DNA of 64,000 nt, taken from assembly GCF_024919275.1 (NCBI RefSeq), contig NZ_JANWGH010000001.1:1496296-1560295 (forward strand), written 5' to 3'. This document shows, piece by piece, positions 1-8,822 of this stretch (its first letter is position 1; each line of letters starts with the position of its first letter). Made by a program: the position numbers and the translations under genes. This stretch comes from Algoriphagus limi (GTDB taxonomy: Bacteria; Bacteroidota; Bacteroidia; Cytophagales; Cyclobacteriaceae). Below the pieces are notes generated by a model. That model ran no database searches and was not told where the DNA came from. It saw only the letters and a list, made by a program, of their open reading frames with translations.

Positions 1-1913
1 AAGGAAGTCCTGAAACTCCCCTTCAGATTCGAATGAGGAAATTTGGGAAGACTATCTCTCTTCTGATTTTGCTGATCTGTTTGATCATTTTTGGACTGGG
101 ACTTCTCCGAGGTGAAGAACCCCTTGAATTAATGATGGTTTCGGTAAGTTTGGCAGTTGCTGCTATTCCAGAGGCTCTGCCTGCCCTAATCACCATTGCT
201 CTTTCCTTAGGAGCTGCCCGGATGGCAAAAAAGGAAGCGCTAATCAGAAAACTCCCAGCTGTGGAAAGTTTGGGTTCCATCACTTTTATCTGCACTGATA
301 AAACAGGCACCCTGACCAAAAATCAGATGACCGTAGTCCGGCATTCATCGGATGAAAAAGAACATGTGGCTCCAGGTTATGACAACCTTCAACTCGCCTT
401 GGCTTTGAACAATGACGTCAAAGTGGGAAAGGACGGAAACTTACTGGGAGAAGCCACCGAACTTGCTTTAGTGCAACATTTGATTCAAAATTTAGGAGAA
501 AAAACCTATCAGGAAATCCTAAATGATTTTCCAAGAATCGGAGAAATCCCATTTGATTCAGACCGAAAGCTTATGAGCACTTTCCATCAAATGGGTGATC
601 AGGTTTTGGTAATCTGCAAAGGAGCTTCCGAGTGCATTATTGGGGTATTAAATGATCAAAATGATCTTCAAAAAATCAAAAAAGACTCTCAGGAATGGGC
701 TGAAGCTGGGGAGCGGGTTTTGGCTTTTTCTGGAAAGGTTTTAGATAAACTCCCTCCAAAATCAGAATGGGATAAAATCGAAAGCGAGCTTTCATACTGG
801 GGATTGGTGGGGATGATTGACCCTCCACGAGAAGAAGTCAAGGAGGCAATTCAAGAATGTAAGACAGCTGGAATCCAGCCAGTAATGATTACTGGAGACC
901 ACCCTGCAACTGCCAAAACCATTGCCAAGGAGGTTGGGATTTTTGAAGAAGGGGATTTGATATTGAGTGGATCTGAACTCCGGGAAATGTCCGATGAGGA
1001 TTTTGCCAATCAGGTAGAAAAAACTACGGTTTATGCACGCGTTTCCCCAGACCAAAAACTTCGAATTGTCCGTACTCTTCAGCAAAAAAATCAATTCGTG
1101 GCTATGACAGGAGATGGGGTAAATGACGCTCCTTCTCTCCGGGCGAGCACGATTGGAATTGCAATGGGAATCACGGGAACTGATGTCAGCAAGGAAGCCG
1201 CTCATATGATTTTGTTGGATGACAATTTTGCAACCATTGTACGGGCTATTCGGGAAGGACGTAGGATTTTTGATAATATCCGGAAGTTCATCAAATACAT
1301 CATGACCTGTAATGGAGCGGAAATCTGGACGATTACCATGGCTCCTTTATTAGGGCTTCCTATCCCATTACTTCCTATCCATATTCTTTGGATTAATTTG
1401 GTGACAGATGGGATTCCAGCCTTGGCTTTAGCAAAAGAAAAAGCTGAAAAAAATATCATGGATCGCCCTCCTCGTCCACCCAAGCAAAGCCTTTTTGCAG
1501 AAGGCCTAGGATGGCACATTCTGTGGGTTGGAATATTAATGGCTGGAATTACCCTTTTCACTCAATATTGGGCGATACGCCAAGGGTGGCATTGGCAGAC
1601 TATGGTCTTTACCGTTCTAGCATTTTCCCAGTTAGGACATGTCATGGCTGTTAGAAGTGATCGAAGCCCTCTATACAAACTTGGCATTTTCACCAATACA
1701 CCCCTGATTCTTTCAATTATCGGAACGTTAATTTTGCAAGTTCTTATCATTTATCTCCCCTTCTTTAATCGGATATTTCACACTGAAGCTTTAAACCTTC
1801 CTGAATTGATTTTCAGTGTAGGAATGGGATTGGTGGTTTTCCATGCAGTAGAGTTTGAAAAATGGATAAAATCTTTTCGCCAAAAGAAAGAGGAAGCCAA
1901 ACTCAAGCATTGA
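1..1913 (+). CDS. Calcium-type (P2A) cation-transporting ATPase, 5'-truncated by window edge
   Basis: This is the C-terminal two thirds of a P-type ATPase that pumps cations across the inner membrane using ATP. The frame is open from base 3, and the residues before the first in-frame Met (nt 33) read TPLQIRM, a typical actuator-domain end, so the true start lies before the window. Visible in order are the M4 ion-binding motif PEALPA (about nt 165-184), the phosphorylation motif DKTGTLT (nt 297-317), the nucleotide-binding domain, the hinge TGDGVNDAP (nt 1107-1133) and the C-terminal membrane helices. The PEALPA form and the overall layout resemble SERCA/PMR1-like pumps, so Ca2+ or Mn2+ is the likely substrate, but this cannot be proven here. 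An APC permease gene follows 82 bases downstream on the same strand. Confidence 0.9.
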   Translation, partial: GSPETPLQIRMRKFGKTISLLILLICLIIFGLGLLRGEEPLELMMVSVSLAVAAIPEALPALITIALSLGAARMAKKEALIRKLPAVESLGSITFICTDKTGTLTKNQMTVVRHSSDEKEHVAPGYDNLQLALALNNDVKVGKDGNLLGEATELALVQHLIQNLGEKTYQEILNDFPRIGEIPFDSDRKLMSTFHQMGDQVLVICKGASECIIGVLNDQNDLQKIKKDSQEWAEAGERVLAFSGKVLDKLPPKSEWDKIESELSYWGLVGMIDPPREEVKEAIQECKTAGIQPVMITGDHPATAKTIAKEVGIFEEGDLILSGSELREMSDEDFANQVEKTTVYARVSPDQKLRIVRTLQQKNQFVAMTGDGVNDAPSLRASTIGIAMGITGTDVSKEAAHMILLDDNFATIVRAIREGRRIFDNIRKFIKYIMTCNGAEIWTITMAPLLGLPIPLLPIHILWINLVTDGIPALALAKEKAEKNIMDRPPRPPKQSLFAEGLGWHILWVGILMAGITLFTQYWAIRQGWHWQTMVFTVLAFSQLGHVMAVRSDRSPLYKLGIFTNTPLILSIIGTLILQVLIIYLPFFNRIFHTEALNLPELIFSVGMGLVVFHAVEFEKWIKSFRQKKEEAKLKH

Positions 1914-1995
1914 CGTTCTCCACTCACCTATTTTTAATTCGATTCTTAATCCATTCTAATTATCTTCCCCCTTTCGAAAACCCAAAACTATTCCT

Positions 1996-3303
1996 GTGTC
2001 AAAACCATTTTCTACTGAAGAAAAACTCGAAAAACTACCTCGGAACTTAGGGCTTTGGGGTGTTTGGATGCTCGTAGTCAACGGCTTTATTGGAGCCGGA
2101 ATTTTTGGATTGCCTTCAGGAGCAGCAGCATTGGCGGGAGAATACAGCGTCTGGATTTATGCATTCTGTGCGCTGCTCATGCTCCCAGTCATCTTAAGCT
2201 TTGCTGAAATTGGAAGTTATTTCCGAGGAACTGGAGGACCAATCCGCTATGGAGCCTTAGCATTTGGAGGATTTGTGGGTTTTCAGGGTGGATGGCTTTA
2301 TTACCTAGCCCGATTGATTTCATTCGCTGCAAATACCGTCTTGCTCACTGATAGCATTGCCTATTTTATTCCAATGGCAGGCGAAGGTGCAGGTAGATTA
2401 GTAACTGTTTTTCTCACAATTGTGGGATTGAGCATCATCAATATTTTGGGTTCCAGTGAATCCATCCGCTCCATGACTTTTTTCACCATTATTAAATTTG
2501 GAGTCTTGATCGGATTGGTCTTTGGAGGCTTCCTATTATTAGGTGATTCTGTTATACCAAGCTTTGATAGCCCCGTACCACCAGCTGGAGATTTGGGAGC
2601 TGCGGCGCTATTATTAATTTATGCATTCGTAGGTTTTGAAGGAGCAATCGTCCCAGCAGGAGAAGCCAAAAAACCCGAACGGGACATGCCTCTAGGGTTA
2701 ATCCTGGGATTGATAGTGGTGGTGATTTTGTACATGCTCATCCAATTGGTGACCATGGCTGCTGTGCCCGATCTTTCCGATTCCAATACTCCCCTTTTAG
2801 ATGCGGCATCAAGCCTTTTTGGTGAATTCGGAGCCTATATTTTGATGATAGGAGTAAGCACCTCTGTTATTGCCAATTTGATCAGTTCCATGTTTTCAGC
2901 CACTCGTATCACTTATGCCCTTTCCTTGGAAAATTCCCTACCCTCTTGGTTTGGTCAGGTGCATAACAAATTCCTAACCCCAGCCAATTCGGTTTTATTC
3001 TTTGGAATTGCTGCCTTTATCTTGGCGGCAATGGGTTCATTTCGGACTTTGGCTGCTATGACCGTATTGTCCAGACTTTTCCTTTTCATTATGACCTGTG
3101 CGGCAGTTCCTGCCCTTCGTCCCAAATTTAAAGCCCCTAATCGATTCATCCTGAAAGGTGGATATACCATTCCGATTTTGGGAATACTCGCCTGTATTTG
3201 GTTGATGTTTCAGGTGAGCTGGACTTCCGTTTGGATGACTGCCATTTTTGTGGGAATTGGAACAGGCTTATATTGGATAGGGAAAAGACAAAATAAAGAT
3301 TAA
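1996..3303 (+). CDS. APC-superfamily amino acid permease
   Basis: A 435-residue integral membrane protein with about 12 hydrophobic segments. The first membrane segment has the APC signature GFIGAGIFGLPSG, in which an unwound glycine-rich stretch binds the amino acid backbone. The length and this signature fit the basic amino acid/polyamine antiporter or general amino acid permease group; the substrate cannot be told from sequence. Translation appears to start at GTG (nt 1996), since no ATG precedes the first membrane segment in frame. It lies between the cation ATPase and a CDF exporter on the same strand, with short gaps that suggest a loose transport cluster, not a strict operon. Confidence 0.85.
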   Translation: MSKPFSTEEKLEKLPRNLGLWGVWMLVVNGFIGAGIFGLPSGAAALAGEYSVWIYAFCALLMLPVILSFAEIGSYFRGTGGPIRYGALAFGGFVGFQGGWLYYLARLISFAANTVLLTDSIAYFIPMAGEGAGRLVTVFLTIVGLSIINILGSSESIRSMTFFTIIKFGVLIGLVFGGFLLLGDSVIPSFDSPVPPAGDLGAAALLLIYAFVGFEGAIVPAGEAKKPERDMPLGLILGLIVVVILYMLIQLVTMAAVPDLSDSNTPLLDAASSLFGEFGAYILMIGVSTSVIANLISSMFSATRITYALSLENSLPSWFGQVHNKFLTPANSVLFFGIAAFILAAMGSFRTLAAMTVLSRLFLFIMTCAAVPALRPKFKAPNRFILKGGYTIPILGILACIWLMFQVSWTSVWMTAIFVGIGTGLYWIGKRQNKD

Positions 3304-3343
3304 GGAAAGCTTTCCCTACTTTTCATTTTAAACAATAAACCTG

Positions 3344-4210
3344 ATGTCAACAGGTAAGCTGGCCATTCGAACCGTTTATTTCAGCATGTTGGGAAATATC
3401 CTACTTGCTGGGATAAAATTCTTAGCCGGCATTTTTGGAAATTCCTTTGCTCTCATTGCCGATGGCATCGAATCATTGGTAGATGTTTTTTCAAGTATTT
3501 TAGTGCTTTTTGGGTTAAAATATGCCCAAAGACCTGCCGATGATAACCATCCCTATGGCCATGGAAAAGCAGAAGCTCTTATCACCTTTATGGTTGTGGG
3601 TTTTCTAATTGTATCCGCTGCCACCATTGCTTTTCAAGCGATAAAAAACATCCAAAACCCTCATCCTACCCCTGAATATTGGACGTTAGGGATTCTTGGA
3701 GCAATTATTCTTTGGAAAGAAATCTCTTATCAAATTGTCCTTTCCAGAAGTAAGAAACTTCATTCCTCTTCACTTAAGGCAGAAGCCTGGCATCACAGAA
3801 GCGACGCCATAACCTCAGTAGCTGCTTTTATTGGAATCCTGATTGCAGTGATTGGAGGAGAAGGTTTTGAAGTAGCCGATGATTATGCTGCCCTATTCGC
3901 CAGTGGTTTCATTCTTTACAATTGCTATTTGATTTTCCGACCTGCTTTGGGTGAAGTAATGGATGAAAATAATTACGAGGAACTCACAGCAGAAATTCGA
4001 AAAATCGCCTCCAAAGTTCCTGGAATAAAAGGAACCGAGAAATGCTATATCCGGAAAGCAGGGATGAAATACCATGTAGACCTCCACGCGAGTGTTGATG
4101 GAGATTTGAGTGTTAAAAAAGGCCATGATATCGCTCATAACCTGAAAGACACACTAAAGTTAGAACTCCCTGAATTGGGACACATCCTGATTCATATTGA
4201 GCCTTTCTAA
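3344..4210 (+). CDS. Cation diffusion facilitator (CDF) family metal exporter
   Basis: A 288-residue CDF transporter, which exports divalent metals (Zn2+, Fe2+, Co2+ or Mn2+) in exchange for protons. The N-terminal two thirds holds six membrane helices. The family metal-site signatures are visible: ADGIESLVDVFSS in the second helix, the HPYGHGKAE loop and HHRSDAITS in the fifth helix. The last ~80 residues form the cytoplasmic dimerisation domain with a ferredoxin-like fold (region ending in LGHILIHIEPF). Length and motifs are normal for the family. The metal is unknown. Confidence 0.92.
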   Translation: MSTGKLAIRTVYFSMLGNILLAGIKFLAGIFGNSFALIADGIESLVDVFSSILVLFGLKYAQRPADDNHPYGHGKAEALITFMVVGFLIVSAATIAFQAIKNIQNPHPTPEYWTLGILGAIILWKEISYQIVLSRSKKLHSSSLKAEAWHHRSDAITSVAAFIGILIAVIGGEGFEVADDYAALFASGFILYNCYLIFRPALGEVMDENNYEELTAEIRKIASKVPGIKGTEKCYIRKAGMKYHVDLHASVDGDLSVKKGHDIAHNLKDTLKLELPELGHILIHIEPF

Positions 4211-4273
4211 GGTTTATTTGACAATGGGTGACGAAAAAACCGAATACCCAATTAAATCCGGTAATTTCCTACC

Positions 4274-4813
4274 ATGAAATCCATCTACACCACCTCCTTT
4301 AAAAGTCCTGTTGGAGAGTTAATCTTAGGTTCTTTCGACAATCAACTTTGCCTTTGCGACTGGAAATACCGAAAAATGCGTGCGCCCATTGATGAGCGGA
4401 TTCGAAAAGGCTTGGGAGCTGAATTTGTAGAAGGAGAAAGTGAAATCAACAAAGAAACCATCCGTCAATTAGAAGCCTATTTTGCAGGGGATCTTACCCA
4501 ATTTGATATCCCACTTTTACCATTTGGCACAGATTTTCAAAAAGAAGTTTGGAAAAAACTGACTGAAATACATTACGGAGAAACCCGCTCCTACCTGCAA
4601 CTTTCGAAGGATTTGGGAAATACTGATGCCATCCGAGCCGTGGCTTCAGCCAATGGTGCAAACGCAATTTCAATCCTAATTCCCTGTCACCGAATTATCG
4701 GTTCGGATGGAAGCCTTGTTGGATATGCCGGAGGACTAGAAGCCAAAAAGAAACTTCTCAAACTTGAGAAAGCTGAAACACAAACTGACAAAGCCCAATT
4801 GAAATTCTTTTAA
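4274..4813 (+). CDS. ogt: Methylated-DNA--protein-cysteine S-methyltransferase
   Basis: A 179-residue suicide DNA-repair protein that moves the methyl group from O6-methylguanine (or O4-methylthymine) to its own cysteine. The active-site motif IPCHRII places the acceptor at Cys138. The helix-turn-helix part (YGETRSYLQLSKDLGN) and the arginine-finger region (AIRAVASANGAN) precede it as expected. There is no AraC-like Ada domain, so it is an Ogt-type single-function enzyme. It converges on ackA with only 8 bases between the two stop codons. Confidence 0.92.
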   Translation: MKSIYTTSFKSPVGELILGSFDNQLCLCDWKYRKMRAPIDERIRKGLGAEFVEGESEINKETIRQLEAYFAGDLTQFDIPLLPFGTDFQKEVWKKLTEIHYGETRSYLQLSKDLGNTDAIRAVASANGANAISILIPCHRIIGSDGSLVGYAGGLEAKKKLLKLEKAETQTDKAQLKFF

Positions 4814-4821
4814 AGCTGGAT

Positions 4822-6018
4822 TTAATTCAACAATTCAAAGCTTTGCTTGGCAATTTCCAATTCTTCATTGGTTGGGATAACCAGCAATTTAACCTGTGAA
4901 TTCTCAGATTGAATTTCCTGTACCGGCTGTTTAGGCCCTGCATTTTTTCCTGCATCCAATTCAATTCCCAAATAGTCCATCCCTTGGCAAACCAATTGAC
5001 GAGTCAAACGGTCATTTTCACCAACTCCTCCCGTAAAAATGATAGCATCCAGCCCATTCAAGACTGCTGCGAAGGAACCGATATATTTTTTGATTTTGTA
5101 GGCATAGAGATGATAAGCTAGTCTGGCCTCAGGATCATTAGCATTATATTTCTTCTGGATATCCCGCATATCACTGAATCCTGTCAAGCCCAACATTCCG
5201 CTTTTCTTATTGAGTATCTGGAAAACATCCTGTAAGGAATAACCCAATTCCTGAGCCAAGTGAAAGATCACAGACTGATCTATGTCTCCCACGCGGGTTC
5301 CCATCACCAAGCCGTTCATTGGTCCGAATCCCATACTGGTATCAATGGACTTTCCATCCTCAATCGCTGCCATGCTACAGCCATTTCCTAAGTGAATGCT
5401 GACGATACGTTTTCCTTCCTTCCCTAAATATTCCCGAGCTCTTTCGGAAACATATTTATGGCTCGTTCCATGAAATCCATAGGCTCGAATACCATGCTTT
5501 TCATAGAATTCATTGGGAATAGCCATTCGAAAAGCAACCGGTGGTTGAGTTTGGTGAAAAGCTGTATCAAATACCGCTACCTGCTTAGCATCGGTGAAAA
5601 TCTTCTCAGCTACTTCAATCCCCAGAAAATTGGCGGGATTATGAAGAGGTGCTAAAGGAAAAAGTTCTTTGATCTTAGCTTTAACTTCTTCAGTAATGAG
5701 TTGGGTACTTGCAAATTTCTCCCCACCATGAACCACTCGATGACCAACTACCTTCACTTGCCTTGGATCGGTAATCACTCCGATTTCTGGATCAATAAGC
5801 AATTTTGCTACTTCCTGCAATCCTGCTGAATGATCAGAAATCAGCATTTTTTCGGAAAATTCTATAGGCTCCTTCTTTGAAAAAGCCCGGTAATCCACCC
5901 GGGAACCTTCCTGCCCGATTCGGTCAACCATGCCAGAACAAATCACTTTTTCTTCCGGCATGCTGATCAATTGATACTTGATGGAGCTACTGCCTGAATT
6001 AATCACAAAAACATTCAT
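4822..6018 (-). CDS. ackA: Acetate kinase
   Basis: Acetate kinase interconverts acetyl phosphate + ADP and acetate + ATP, the substrate-level phosphorylation step of the acetate pathway. The 398-residue protein starts with MNVFVINSGSSS, whose NSGSSS loop is the first nucleotide-binding signature of the family. Further family blocks are HRVVHGG, GFHGTSHKYVS, HLGNGCS and FTGGVGEND. The frame is open a further 13 codons upstream to nt 6057, but that would overlap pta and lacks conserved residues, so the Met at nt 6018 is chosen. It follows pta with a 4-base gap and is surely cotranscribed with it. Confidence 0.97.
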   Translation of the reverse strand: MNVFVINSGSSSIKYQLISMPEEKVICSGMVDRIGQEGSRVDYRAFSKKEPIEFSEKMLISDHSAGLQEVAKLLIDPEIGVITDPRQVKVVGHRVVHGGEKFASTQLITEEVKAKIKELFPLAPLHNPANFLGIEVAEKIFTDAKQVAVFDTAFHQTQPPVAFRMAIPNEFYEKHGIRAYGFHGTSHKYVSERAREYLGKEGKRIVSIHLGNGCSMAAIEDGKSIDTSMGFGPMNGLVMGTRVGDIDQSVIFHLAQELGYSLQDVFQILNKKSGMLGLTGFSDMRDIQKKYNANDPEARLAYHLYAYKIKKYIGSFAAVLNGLDAIIFTGGVGENDRLTRQLVCQGMDYLGIELDAGKNAGPKQPVQEIQSENSQVKLLVIPTNEELEIAKQSFELLN

Positions 6019-6022
6019 AGCA

Positions 6023-8113
6023 TTAGGATTCTTGAGCTTGGATTGCAGTGATAACAACCGTGTTGAAAATATCGATGACAGTACAGCCTCGACTCAAATC
6101 GTTGACCGGTTTGTTGAGTCCTTGAAGCATAGGCCCGATTGCGATGGCACCTGTCTCCCGCTGTACGGCTTTGTAGGTATTATTTCCGGTATTCAAATCC
6201 GGGAAAATCAAAACGCTGGCCTGACCTGCCACCTCTGAATTTGGAAGCTTTTGCTTTCCAACTACAGGATCTACCGCCGCATCATATTGGATAGGGCCTT
6301 CAATTTTCAAATCCGGTCTTCTTGATTTCACCAATTCGGTAGCAGCCCTCACTTTTTCCACTTCCTCACCAGACCCTGAAGAACCAGAGGAATAAGAGAG
6401 CATGGCAATTTTAGGTTCAATCCCAAACATCTGAGCTGATTCAGCTGAGGAAATGGCGATATCCGCTAACTGTTCTGTAGTCGGATTTGGAACTACTGCA
6501 CAATCTCCGAAAACAGAAACCCGATTCGGTAAACACATGAAAAAGACAGAGGAAACAGTATTTACACCTGGCTTGGTTTTGACAAATTGCAAAGCAGGGC
6601 GAATGGTATGCTGAGTAGTATGAATAGCACCTGAAACCATCCCATCCGCATCTCCTTTATAAACCATCATGGTGCCAAAATAGGACACATCATGCATCAA
6701 ATCACGAGCAGTTGCCAAAGAAAGTCCTTTGTTTTTTCGAAGTTCATAAAGTGTCATCGCATAATCCTCAAAGCTTGGGGATATTGCTGGATCCTCGATA
6801 TTCACCTTATCCAAATCCATGGATAGGTTGAGCTTGGAGATATTGCTTCGAATTTCATCCCGATCACCTAAAATGGTCAATTCTACAATTTCTTGTCGAA
6901 GCAACATATCAGCAGCTTTCAGAATCCGCTCGTCATTTCCTTCAGGTAGAACGATGTGCTTTTTATGACTCTTAGCTCTTCGAACAATCTGATACTGAAA
7001 CATTCGAGGAGTTAAAATAGTCGAATTGAAGGAAGTGATCCGTTCTGAAAGGGCTTTTTCATCCACATGTGAATCAAACAATCGAATAGCCAACGCAATC
7101 TTATCCTTATCATTGGGAGCAATTCGAGCCCGAATTTGATTTACATTAGTTACAACCATGAAAGTCCCATCCTCGACTTGAAGAACTGGCACCACCGTCT
7201 CCAATCCTTCAATCAACTTTACAATGGTTGATTCCGGATACATACCACCTGATACAATCACCCCTGCTACTTTTCCAAAATTCCGGGAAATATTTGCCTG
7301 AAGCGAACCTACCAAAATATCTCCCCGGTCTCCCGGTGTTACCACCAAGGTATTTTGATCCAAGCGATCCAAAAAATTATGCAACTGCATAGCCCCCACG
7401 ATAGAATGATCTACGCGATTGGTTAGAAACTCTTTTCCAAATAGCAACTTCGCTCCCAAAGACTCCATGATTTCTCCCATGGTTGGATTGCTCAATTGCT
7501 GATGGGAAGGAATAACATTCACAAGTATACTTTCAGGAAGCACATAGCGAAGTCTCCTTTTCACCTCATCTAATTTGCTGGGTTGAACCTTATTGGCGAT
7601 CAAAGTCAAAACCTGCACTCCCCTGCTCAAATAGCTATTGGCACTAGCCAAAGCCAAATCCACAATTTCTGAAGTGGAACGATCTGCTCCATTTAGGATA
7701 ATTGCTGCTGGAATCCCCAAGTTTTTGGCAACGGTGATATTCCCATCAAACTCCACATTTGTGTTGACATCCGTAAAGTCAGTGCCCTCCACAACCACAA
7801 AATCTGCATTGTCCTTCAGGATATTAAACTTCTCAATGATACTATCTATCAGGTAAGCCTCATTCCGATTATTGATCTCCTTGATTGCATTTTTACGAGT
7901 AAAGGCATACATCTCCTCGTAGCTTTGCGTAAGATTAAACTGCTTGGAAATTAACTCCAACCTCCGATCCCGGGATTTTTTACTTCCTGAAATGATAGGT
8001 TTGAAATAAGCTAATCGCTCCGCCTTACTGGCCAGCATATTCATAAGCCCTAAGGCAAAGATGGATTTCCCGGAAAACGGCTCTGTGGTAGTTAAATAGA
8101 TTGCACTAGTCAT
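6023..8113 (-). CDS. pta: Phosphate acetyltransferase, long three-domain form
   Basis: Converts acetyl-CoA + phosphate to acetyl phosphate + CoA, upstream of acetate kinase. The 696-residue protein has the long architecture: an N-terminal P-loop/BioD-like domain (residues 1 to about 205, with a degenerate loop TEPFSGKS), a DRTGG regulatory domain (about 215-330) and the C-terminal PTA_PTB catalytic domain (about 370-690, including SYSSGSSGSG and the end GCTVIDIFN). The long form is usually allosterically controlled; that is family knowledge. It is the first gene of the pta-ackA operon, and the region upstream is a repeat-rich stretch without genes. Confidence 0.97.
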   Translation of the reverse strand: MTSAIYLTTTEPFSGKSIFALGLMNMLASKAERLAYFKPIISGSKKSRDRRLELISKQFNLTQSYEEMYAFTRKNAIKEINNRNEAYLIDSIIEKFNILKDNADFVVVEGTDFTDVNTNVEFDGNITVAKNLGIPAAIILNGADRSTSEIVDLALASANSYLSRGVQVLTLIANKVQPSKLDEVKRRLRYVLPESILVNVIPSHQQLSNPTMGEIMESLGAKLLFGKEFLTNRVDHSIVGAMQLHNFLDRLDQNTLVVTPGDRGDILVGSLQANISRNFGKVAGVIVSGGMYPESTIVKLIEGLETVVPVLQVEDGTFMVVTNVNQIRARIAPNDKDKIALAIRLFDSHVDEKALSERITSFNSTILTPRMFQYQIVRRAKSHKKHIVLPEGNDERILKAADMLLRQEIVELTILGDRDEIRSNISKLNLSMDLDKVNIEDPAISPSFEDYAMTLYELRKNKGLSLATARDLMHDVSYFGTMMVYKGDADGMVSGAIHTTQHTIRPALQFVKTKPGVNTVSSVFFMCLPNRVSVFGDCAVVPNPTTEQLADIAISSAESAQMFGIEPKIAMLSYSSGSSGSGEEVEKVRAATELVKSRRPDLKIEGPIQYDAAVDPVVGKQKLPNSEVAGQASVLIFPDLNTGNNTYKAVQRETGAIAIGPMLQGLNKPVNDLSRGCTVIDIFNTVVITAIQAQES

Positions 8114-8272
8114 AGTATGAAAATAAAAATTCGATTTTTATCGAAGACAAAATTGGACAGGGTATCCCTAAAAATACCTGACAAAGATCAGTTCGCAAGG
8201 GGATTTTTTGAATGAAGAGTTGAGAATGAGGAATGATGAATTGAGATTTACTAATTACGATTTACGATGTGC

Positions 8273-8357
8273 GAACCCTCCAAGGGATTGGTATTCCTGT
8301 AATTTGAGTAATTTTTAAAATTCTTCATCAGAAAAAGAAAAACCCTTGGAGGGTTTC
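8273..8357. repeat. MITE-like 85-bp inverted-repeat element, copy 1
   Basis: The ends are GAACCCTCCAAGGG and CCCTTGGAGGGTTTC, a near-perfect 14-base terminal inverted repeat. The interior (GGTATTCCTGTAATTTGAG..., then CATCAGAAAAAGAAAAA) is also found, inverted, at 21475-21560. No coding capacity. The class is called MITE-like only because of small size, terminal inverted repeats and two dispersed copies; no target-site duplication is evident. Confidence 0.65.
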
Positions 8358-8459
8358 ATATTTTATGAAAAAATGATGAATGATGAATGTCGAATAATGA
8401 ATAATGAAGTAGGATTTACGATGTTGGATGGACGAAGCTTGAGAAAAGAGAAAATATCT

Positions 8460-8591
8460 AAAAAGCTCTGAAAGAGCGACATCATAATAACCCGGGGTTT
8501 TAACCTCGGGACAAAAGAAAAATACCTCAACAGCGCTGGGCCTCATTACATGGTAGAAACACGAATATCTCGTCCCAGCAAGATGGCCATC
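8460..8591 (-). repeat. Three-hairpin REP-like element, copy A
   Basis: Read on the - strand this stretch runs CCATCTTGCTGG, a CCAGCGCTG block, a long stem CCCGAGGTTAAAACCCCGGG and a short hairpin GCTCTTTCAGAGC. The same four blocks in the same order and similar spacing occur at 17381-17508 and 17659-17784 on the + strand. The stems differ between copies by paired changes (see findings). It is non-coding. Confidence 0.75.
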
Positions 8592-8718
8592 TTCCGATAG
8601 GTAGAGAAACCAGGAATGAATAATTAATTAAGAATTAGTGTGATAAGTTGATGTTTTTGAAAAAGGGAATAATATCGAATGATGAATGTAGAATGTCGAA
8701 TGATGATGTGGAATCCCC

Positions 8719-8822
8719 TACCTCCAATTTTGCCACTTTACAACTTTTACACTTTACAACATTCCAACTTTGCCACCTTAACGCCTTCCAACCTTACCAC
8801 TATACAACCCTTTCAACTCAAC
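8719..8822 (+). repeat. Degenerate short-period array (CAACTTTGCCAC-like)
   Basis: Variants of CAACTT, TGCCAC, TTTACA and CCTT alternate at roughly 10-11 base spacing. A reverse-complement fragment with the same character (GATAGTGGTAAAGTTGGAAAG) appears near 21393-21413, next to the second inverted-repeat element. Nothing coding is visible. Confidence 0.5.

Larger units (their letters stand above)
8114..8812. other. Repeat-rich intergenic island, no gene
   Basis: About 700 bases lie between the divergently placed start of pta and the end of the DUF819 gene. They are filled with low-complexity and dispersed repeat sequence: TGATGAATGTCGAATAATG-type strings (about 8220-8250, 8370-8410, 8670-8710), an 85-bp inverted-repeat element (8273-8357), one copy of the three-hairpin element (8460-8591) and a CAACTTTGCCAC-like array (8719-8822). 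Short open frames here (for example 8328-8546 and 8648-8896) run straight through repeats, have no conserved character, and are not called as genes. Confidence 0.75.

Noticed and set aside
6019..6057. 13-codon upstream extension of ackA
   Set aside because: The family start MNVFVINSGSSS is at nt 6018, and the extension overlaps the end of pta.
8365..8710. ATGAATGTCGAATAATGAATAATGAA strings considered as a CRISPR array
   Set aside because: There is no constant repeat length, no unique spacers of even size, and no cas genes nearby.
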